Source: an uncultured Christensenellaceae bacterium (GTDB taxonomy: Bacteria; Bacillota; Clostridia; Christensenellales; UBA3700). From it: 64,000 nucleotides of DNA. The stretch spans positions 1-64,000 of the forward strand of contig CALWHF010000012.1 in NCBI GenBank assembly GCA_944380305.1, in the 5' to 3' direction. Position 1 is the stretch's first letter; each line of letters begins with the position of its first letter. Made by a program: the position numbers and the translations under genes. The notes below the pieces were generated by a model. It did no database searches. It had not been told where the DNA came from and was given only the letters and a program-made list of their open reading frames with translations. Below, one piece after another: positions 59,716 to 64,000 of this stretch.

Positions 59716-59805
59716 TGGCGCAGAGAGAGGGATTCGAACCCTCGGTTGACTTTCATCAACACAGCATTTCGAGTGCTGCACCATCGACCTCTCGGACATC
59801 TCTGC
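59716..59805 (-). tRNA. tRNA-Ser (anticodon CGA)
   Basis: On the minus strand a 90-nt class II tRNA can be folded: acceptor GCAGAGA/TCTCTGC, D arm, anticodon stem GCA/TGC region with loop CTCGAAA (anticodon CGA, reads UCG), a long variable arm GTTGATG-AAAG-TCAAC, T arm with GGTTCGAATCC and encoded CCA. The long variable arm and discriminator G confirm serine. Confidence 0.95.
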
Positions 59806-59989
59806 GTGCTTGTATATTGTACAATATTCCGCGCGATTTGGCAAACGATATAATTAAAAAATTTGCGCTGTTGCGTAAATTGCGCGAAGAAGAGCAAATC
59901 CGCGTTCGATTATAACAAATACCCGTTTGGGGTAAAATGTGAAATTTGCGCCTTCTTGTCCGTTATAATACCGCATGGATGTGAATAAT

Positions 59990-60018
59990 TTGACAAAGAA
60001 CAGGTTTTTTTATATCAT
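59990..60018 (+). promoter_or_regulatory. Promoter of condensation-fold gene
   Basis: TTGACA (59990-59995), 17-nt spacer, TATCAT (60013-60018). Confidence 0.75.
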
Positions 60019-60071
60019 TATCGTTGGCAAGACACGGCGACCGGAAGAATAAAGTTATAAGGAGAAAGACT

Positions 60072-61370
60072 TTGAAGAAAAAGACGCTCAAAGCCGAAAT
60101 GTGGGACAAAGTCCAGTATATTTTCAAAAACTACTACGACGGAATGATGCATTGCGCGTTCGAGTACGAGGGAATAGTGGACGAAAACGTGATGCGCAAA
60201 GCACTTAAGCAAGTCGTGGACAGGGTAGACGTGTTGCACAGCAGTTTCGTTGCGAATCCGATAAATCCTTACTGGGTGGTCAATTACGATTATACCGAAG
60301 AGGAAGTGCTGAAAGTTATCGAAGACGACGACTTCGTCGCCGAGATACAGAAAATATTGACCCGCAGGATTAACTGCGAGGATAAGCTGCAATTCGAGTT
60401 CACACTGCTTAAGGGCAACAACAGGAGCCTGCTATGCTTTCTGATAAACCATATGTGTTTCGACGGAAGGGATTTCATGAGTTTCGGCAAGACCGTCTGC
60501 GAGACGTACAACGGTCTCAAGGCGGATCCGAATTATAAGGCAAAGGTTAAGAACGGGACGCGCAGCGCGAAACAGGTCTATAACGATCTTCCTCCCGAAC
60601 TCGCGAGAAAGGCAAAGTTGCTTTATAAAAACGTCTCCAGAACGAATATCAAACTGAAATTTCCTTTCGAGCCCGAAAAAGATACGGATAAATCTCATAT
60701 CATGAAAGTTGAGCTCGAGGCGGAGGCACTCGCTAAAGCCAAGGCAAGAGGTAAAAAAGACGGATTTACCGTAAACGATATATATCTTGCGGCATTTTTC
60801 AGGGCGATAGTAAAATTTTTCGACGGCGTGGACGGAAAAACTCCGACCGAGATAACGTCCATGCTTGATCTGCGCAGATACATCAATGGCAACGATACGG
60901 CGGGTTACACGAACCTGACTTCGTATATGCCGTGCAAGCTGACCTGCGGCGCGGGTGACAGTTTTGCCGAGACGCTCGAAAGAGTGAGAACGGCACTCAA
61001 ACCGCATAAGGAGAACCCTTTGCTCGGGCTTTCGGGATTGCCGCTGATGGCACTCGCGTATCAGGTTTTCCCGTTCGCGATCTCTCAGCTGGCGGTAAAG
61101 ATAGGTTATACCAATCCGCTTGTCGGGATGTCCAATATCGGGGTTATCAGGAGCGAGAATATCGATCTCGTTGACGCGCCCGCCATCAACGCGTTCATGA
61201 CGGGTACGGTAAAGTACAAACCGTATATGCAGGTCGCGTGTACGACTTTCAAGGGGGTCGCGACGTTCACTATCTCGGAGAAGTGCTCGGACAACGATCT
61301 GGCGAAGATGAAAGAGTTTCTCGATTATATGACAGGACTCATACGGGATTACGGCGAAGAAAAGATCTGA
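60072..61370 (+). CDS. Stand-alone condensation-domain / CoA-dependent acyltransferase-fold protein
   Basis: This 432-residue protein has the catalytic signature HMCFDG (His-x3-Asp-Gly, about residues 127-132) of NRPS condensation domains, chloramphenicol acetyltransferases and alcohol acyltransferases, and a second-half DLRRYING and NIGVIR that match the fold. There are no carrier or adenylation domains and no other biosynthetic genes nearby, so it may transfer an acyl group to a small molecule, lipid or glycan. The start is a TTG at 60072 with AAGGAG eight bases before; the first ATG downstream would remove conserved sequence. It is monocistronic. Confidence 0.8.
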   Translation: MKKKTLKAEMWDKVQYIFKNYYDGMMHCAFEYEGIVDENVMRKALKQVVDRVDVLHSSFVANPINPYWVVNYDYTEEEVLKVIEDDDFVAEIQKILTRRINCEDKLQFEFTLLKGNNRSLLCFLINHMCFDGRDFMSFGKTVCETYNGLKADPNYKAKVKNGTRSAKQVYNDLPPELARKAKLLYKNVSRTNIKLKFPFEPEKDTDKSHIMKVELEAEALAKAKARGKKDGFTVNDIYLAAFFRAIVKFFDGVDGKTPTEITSMLDLRRYINGNDTAGYTNLTSYMPCKLTCGAGDSFAETLERVRTALKPHKENPLLGLSGLPLMALAYQVFPFAISQLAVKIGYTNPLVGMSNIGVIRSENIDLVDAPAINAFMTGTVKYKPYMQVACTTFKGVATFTISEKCSDNDLAKMKEFLDYMTGLIRDYGEEKI

Positions 61371-61383
61371 ACACCGAAGAAAC

Positions 61384-61408
61384 AAGAGACGGGGAACCGT
61401 CTCTTTTC
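61384..61408 (+). terminator. Terminator of condensation-fold gene
   Basis: AAGAGACGG, GGAA loop, CCGTCTCTT and a short T-rich tail. Confidence 0.8.
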
Positions 61409-61437
61409 GTTATGTCAAAGCCGCACGAAAAAAACTG

Positions 61438-61467
61438 TTGCGCGCGTCGCGCTTTATAATATATAAT
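61438..61467 (+). promoter_or_regulatory. Promoter of phosphatase gene, predicting a leaderless mRNA
   Basis: TTGCGC (61438-61443), 18-nt spacer, TATAAT (61462-61467), then seven bases to the ATG. A second TATAAT lies at 61455-61460. Confidence 0.55.
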
Positions 61468-61474
61468 CAATATT

Positions 61475-61942
61475 ATGAAGATACTGTTCGTTTGTTCGTC
61501 CAACATCTGTCGCAGTCCGTTCTGCGAATACGTCTTCCGCCGTATGACGGAGCAGGACGCGGAACTGGCGTCGAAAGTGGAAAGCGTCAGAAGCGCGGCG
61601 GTTTTCAACCGCTCACGCAGAATACATCCGAAGGCGAGACTCGCGCTTCTTCGTGAAGGATTCACCGAAGAGGAGATAGACGCTCACAGACCCGCGTTCA
61701 AGTGGGGAGACGGCCGTCTTTTCAAAGAGGCTGACGTTATCATAGGCATGACGAAAATGAACAAGGTCGCCTTGCCGCTCAGGTTTCACAAGAAGTTTGT
61801 GACTCTCAGCGAATACGTCGACGGCAGTTATACGACGATACCCGATCCTTTTCTGATGAAAAGCCTCGACGATTATTTCGCGGTGATGGATCTGATAAAA
61901 GGGTTTTTAGTCAAGCTGGCAGATAAGATAAAGAAGTCGTGA
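61475..61942 (+). CDS. Low-molecular-weight protein tyrosine phosphatase
   Basis: This 155-residue cytosolic phosphatase has the P-loop CSSNICRS (Cys7 and Arg13) and a late acid IPDPF (Asp about residue 122). These proteins reverse tyrosine or arginine phosphorylation in Firmicutes; arsenate reductase is the alternative, but the pair of extra Cys needed for it is not seen. There is no Shine-Dalgarno, and the -10 is seven bases before the ATG, so translation is probably leaderless. Confidence 0.88.
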   Translation: MKILFVCSSNICRSPFCEYVFRRMTEQDAELASKVESVRSAAVFNRSRRIHPKARLALLREGFTEEEIDAHRPAFKWGDGRLFKEADVIIGMTKMNKVALPLRFHKKFVTLSEYVDGSYTTIPDPFLMKSLDDYFAVMDLIKGFLVKLADKIKKS

Positions 61943-61958
61943 CGACAACAACCGACTT

Positions 61959-61988
61959 GCCCGCGCCTGAAAGCGACGGGCTTTTTTT
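61959..61988 (+). terminator. Probable terminator of phosphatase gene
   Basis: GCCCG/CGGGC pairing followed by seven T residues; the inner stem is weak. Confidence 0.6.
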
Positions 61989-62128
61989 GTTTGCTAAAAA
62001 TACTTTCTCCGTTCGTAACAACAAGTATATTGCAGTAATAAAAAGTCACGTTTCGGACAGATAACGAGAGCGCGGTTTTGTCAAGCAAAATTTGGAAAAT
62101 TATTTTATTTTTATTATCGCTTTTGTCG

Positions 62129-62157
62129 TTGACAGTATACTTCCTATATGCTATCCT
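62129..62157 (+). promoter_or_regulatory. Promoter of nrdD
   Basis: TTGACA (62129-62134), 17-nt spacer, TATCCT (62152-62157). A separate TATAAT lies at 62160-62165. Confidence 0.7.
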
Positions 62158-62199
62158 TTATAATGCAAATACAAAATAAAGTAAAGAGCGCGGGGTTGC

Positions 62200-62217
62200 A
62201 CCACAATATATTGTGGT
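62200..62217. promoter_or_regulatory. NrdR-box-like palindrome
   Basis: ACCACAATATATTGTGGT is a perfect 18-bp palindrome close to the NrdR consensus acaCwAtATaTwGtgt, in the nrdD leader. A second box at the usual spacing is not clear. Confidence 0.7.
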
Positions 62218-62257
62218 CGACGCAGGAAATAGCAGAAAACGCGCACGGGGAGGAAAA

Positions 62258-64000
62258 ATGTTCGAAAGCATCATCAAAAGAGACGGAAGAAGAGTCCCGT
62301 ACGACATCACCAAGATACAGACCGCCATCTCTAAAGCCATGGCGTCTGCGGGCAGAAAGGACGAGCAGGAATGCGCGAGACTCGCGCGTCTCGTAGAGGA
62401 GAGACTGCTCGAAAAATTCGGTGAGTCGGCGAAGAGCCCCACCATCGAAGACATACAGGATATGGTGGAAAAAGTCCTTATGGAAAACGGCTACGCTTAC
62501 ATCGCGAAGAAGTACATTCTTTACCGTGCGGAGCGTACTAAGTCGCGCGAAATGAACACCGCGCTGATGCGTATTTACAACGAGCTGACCTTTACCGACG
62601 CGGGCGACAGCGATATGAAACGCGACAATGCGAACATCGACGGCGATACTGCGATGGGCACGATGCTCAAGTACGGCAGCGAAGGCGCGAAGGACTATTA
62701 CGAGAAGTATATTCTGCCGCCCGAGCAGAGCAAGGCGCACAGAGAGGGCGACATACATATCCACGATTTCGACTTTTACACGTTGACCACGACCTGCTGC
62801 CAGATAGATCTTCTCAAGCTGTTCAAGGGCGGATTCTCTACGGGACACGGTTTCCTCAGAGAGCCAAACGACATTCAGAGTTACGCGGCACTCGCGTGCA
62901 TAGCGATACAGTCCAACCAGAACGATCAGCACGGCGGTCAGAGTATCCCCAATTTCGATTACGGTCTCGCACCGGGCGTTATCAAGACGTATAAGAGACT
63001 GTATTGCTCCAATCTCACTAAAGCACTGGAGCTCATAGACGACAGCAAGCTTACGCTTGATGACGTGAAGAAGATCGTCGCTAAAATCGAGGCGGAGACG
63101 GGGGCGTACCCCTGCCTTGCGGGCAGCGAAACGTACGACAAGGCTGAAAAAGAGGCGTTCAGAGATTTCCCCGATGCAGATTTTGCAAAGGCAAAGGCTT
63201 TTGCGACGAAGAAGGCGGCGAGCGAGACCGACAGAGCGACGTTCCAGGCAATGGAAGCTCTGATCCACAACCTCAACACGATGCATTCGCGTGCGGGTGC
63301 TCAGACTCCGTTCAGCTCGATAAACTACGGCACGGACACGACGCCCGAGGGCAGAATGGTCATCAAGAACATACTTCTCGCGGAGGAGGCGGGTCTCGGT
63401 TTCGGCGAGACGCCCATATTCCCGATCCATATATTCAAGGTCAAAGAGGGCGTCAATTACAACAAGAACGATCCCAACTACGACCTGTTCAAACTCGCGT
63501 GCAAGGTGAGCGCGAAGAGATTGTTCCCCAATTTCTCGTTTATCGACGCGCCGTTCAACCTGCAGTATTACAAGCCGGGCAGACCCGAGACTGAGATCGC
63601 GTATATGGGTTGCCGCACCAGAGTTATGGGCAACGTATACGATCCGTCGAGAGAGATAACCTACGGCAGAGGAAACCTCAGTTTTACTTCGATAAATCTG
63701 CCGAGGATAGCTATCAAGAGCCGGGGCAACGTGGACTGGTTCTTCGAGGAGCTCGAACGCAAGATGGATCTCGTCGTACAGCAGCTGCTCGACAGGTTCA
63801 AGATACAGTCTAAGAAGAGAGTGAGAAATTTCCCGTTCCTTATGGGGCAGGGCGTATGGATAGATTCGGATAAGCTCGGTCCCAACGACGAGGTCGGCGA
63901 AGTGCTCAAGCACGGCACTCTGAGCGTTGGTTTCATAGGGCTCGCAGAGACCCTGACCGCGCTGACGGGCAAACATCACGGTGAGAGCAAAGAGTCGCTC
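62258..64000 (+). CDS. nrdD: Anaerobic (class III) ribonucleoside-triphosphate reductase, partial
   Basis: The first 581 codons are present; the window ends before the C-terminal glycyl-radical loop. The N-terminal ATP-cone (IIKRDGRRVPYDITKIQ, residues 5-21) senses ATP and dATP. The catalytic barrel shows GDIHIHDFDFY (about residue 166), HGGQSIPNFDYG (about residue 228) and HSRAGAQTPFSSINYG (about residue 346). The enzyme makes deoxynucleotides under anoxia and needs the NrdG activase, which probably follows outside the window. ATG at 62258 behind GGGGAGG. An NrdR-like box lies in the leader. Confidence 0.95.
   Translation, partial: MFESIIKRDGRRVPYDITKIQTAISKAMASAGRKDEQECARLARLVEERLLEKFGESAKSPTIEDIQDMVEKVLMENGYAYIAKKYILYRAERTKSREMNTALMRIYNELTFTDAGDSDMKRDNANIDGDTAMGTMLKYGSEGAKDYYEKYILPPEQSKAHREGDIHIHDFDFYTLTTTCCQIDLLKLFKGGFSTGHGFLREPNDIQSYAALACIAIQSNQNDQHGGQSIPNFDYGLAPGVIKTYKRLYCSNLTKALELIDDSKLTLDDVKKIVAKIEAETGAYPCLAGSETYDKAEKEAFRDFPDADFAKAKAFATKKAASETDRATFQAMEALIHNLNTMHSRAGAQTPFSSINYGTDTTPEGRMVIKNILLAEEAGLGFGETPIFPIHIFKVKEGVNYNKNDPNYDLFKLACKVSAKRLFPNFSFIDAPFNLQYYKPGRPETEIAYMGCRTRVMGNVYDPSREITYGRGNLSFTSINLPRIAIKSRGNVDWFFEELERKMDLVVQQLLDRFKIQSKKRVRNFPFLMGQGVWIDSDKLGPNDEVGEVLKHGTLSVGFIGLAETLTALTGKHHGESKESL

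Noticed and set aside
59347..59720. CRISPR-like repeat arrangement
   Set aside because: Only two 67-bp copies with no regular spacers and no cas genes.

Overview
The window reads as chromosome of a strictly anaerobic, fermentative, gut-type Gram-positive bacterium of the Clostridia, probably an uncultured lineage. Support comes from classical and reverse rubrerythrins, a flavin reductase-rubredoxin, AdhE, an oxygen-sensitive class III ribonucleotide reductase (NrdD), split transketolase, AT-rich Shine-Dalgarno leaders, lipobox lipoproteins and a BspA-type leucine-rich-repeat protein. Taxonomy below class is a guess. I saw no CRISPR array, rRNA operon, intact prophage or transposase. Most of the window is ordinary core and accessory metabolism; the interest lies in regulatory DNA, small regulators and a few broken genes.

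Layout. 0-5 kb: peroxide defence (PerR-like regulator and reverse rubrerythrin), a DUF1846 protein, an ApbE flavinyltransferase with a NusG-domain-II membrane protein, and an MscS fragment. 5-13 kb: AdhE behind two Rex-type operators, two related lipoproteins, glutamate dehydrogenase divergent from a TetR regulator, and a PflX-like radical SAM protein. 13-20.5 kb: plsY-ychF-argS-M29 peptidase, class II aldolase with a hairpin leader, and a metallophosphoesterase behind a structured leader. 20.7-27.3 kb: one gene for a 2,206-residue protein with zinc ribbons, membrane helices and leucine-rich repeats. 27.5-30 kb: AEC transporter and a rubrerythrin / flavin reductase-rubredoxin operon. 30-34.4 kb: iron uptake (DtxR-type regulator, feoA-feoA-feoB-feoB-associated protein, second DtxR-like regulator) with four copies of one palindrome. 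34.5-38 kb: HAD phosphatase, a divergent XRE regulator / membrane-protein pair with two operators, a GH16 lipoprotein, and a Cys-rich protein with a histone-like tail. 38-51 kb: GH2, cysK-comF-GH13, GPH sugar transporter, split transketolase, proS with a second GPH transporter. 51-56 kb: YhhN and DUF421 membrane proteins, a GH2 beta-mannosidase with an alkaline-phosphatase-superfamily gene. 56-64 kb: fluoride riboswitch before an internally shortened cation:proton antiporter, a PI-PLC-like lipoprotein, a GPH remnant ending at a copy of the tRNA-Ser 3' end, tRNA-Ser(CGA), a stand-alone condensation-fold protein, a low-molecular-weight phosphatase, and nrdD (cut by the window end) behind an NrdR-like box.

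How the genes work together. Redox control is prominent: PerR-type sites at peroxide genes, Rex-type sites at adhE, DtxR-type operators around feo, and an NrdR-type box at nrdD. Glycan use is spread over GH2, GH13, GH16 and GPH transporter genes, feeding the aldolase, transketolase and AdhE. Promoters are unusually easy to read (TTGACA-like, 17-nt spacer, TATAAT-like). At four genes the -10 ends only 6-7 nt before the ATG and no Shine-Dalgarno is present, which predicts leaderless mRNAs.
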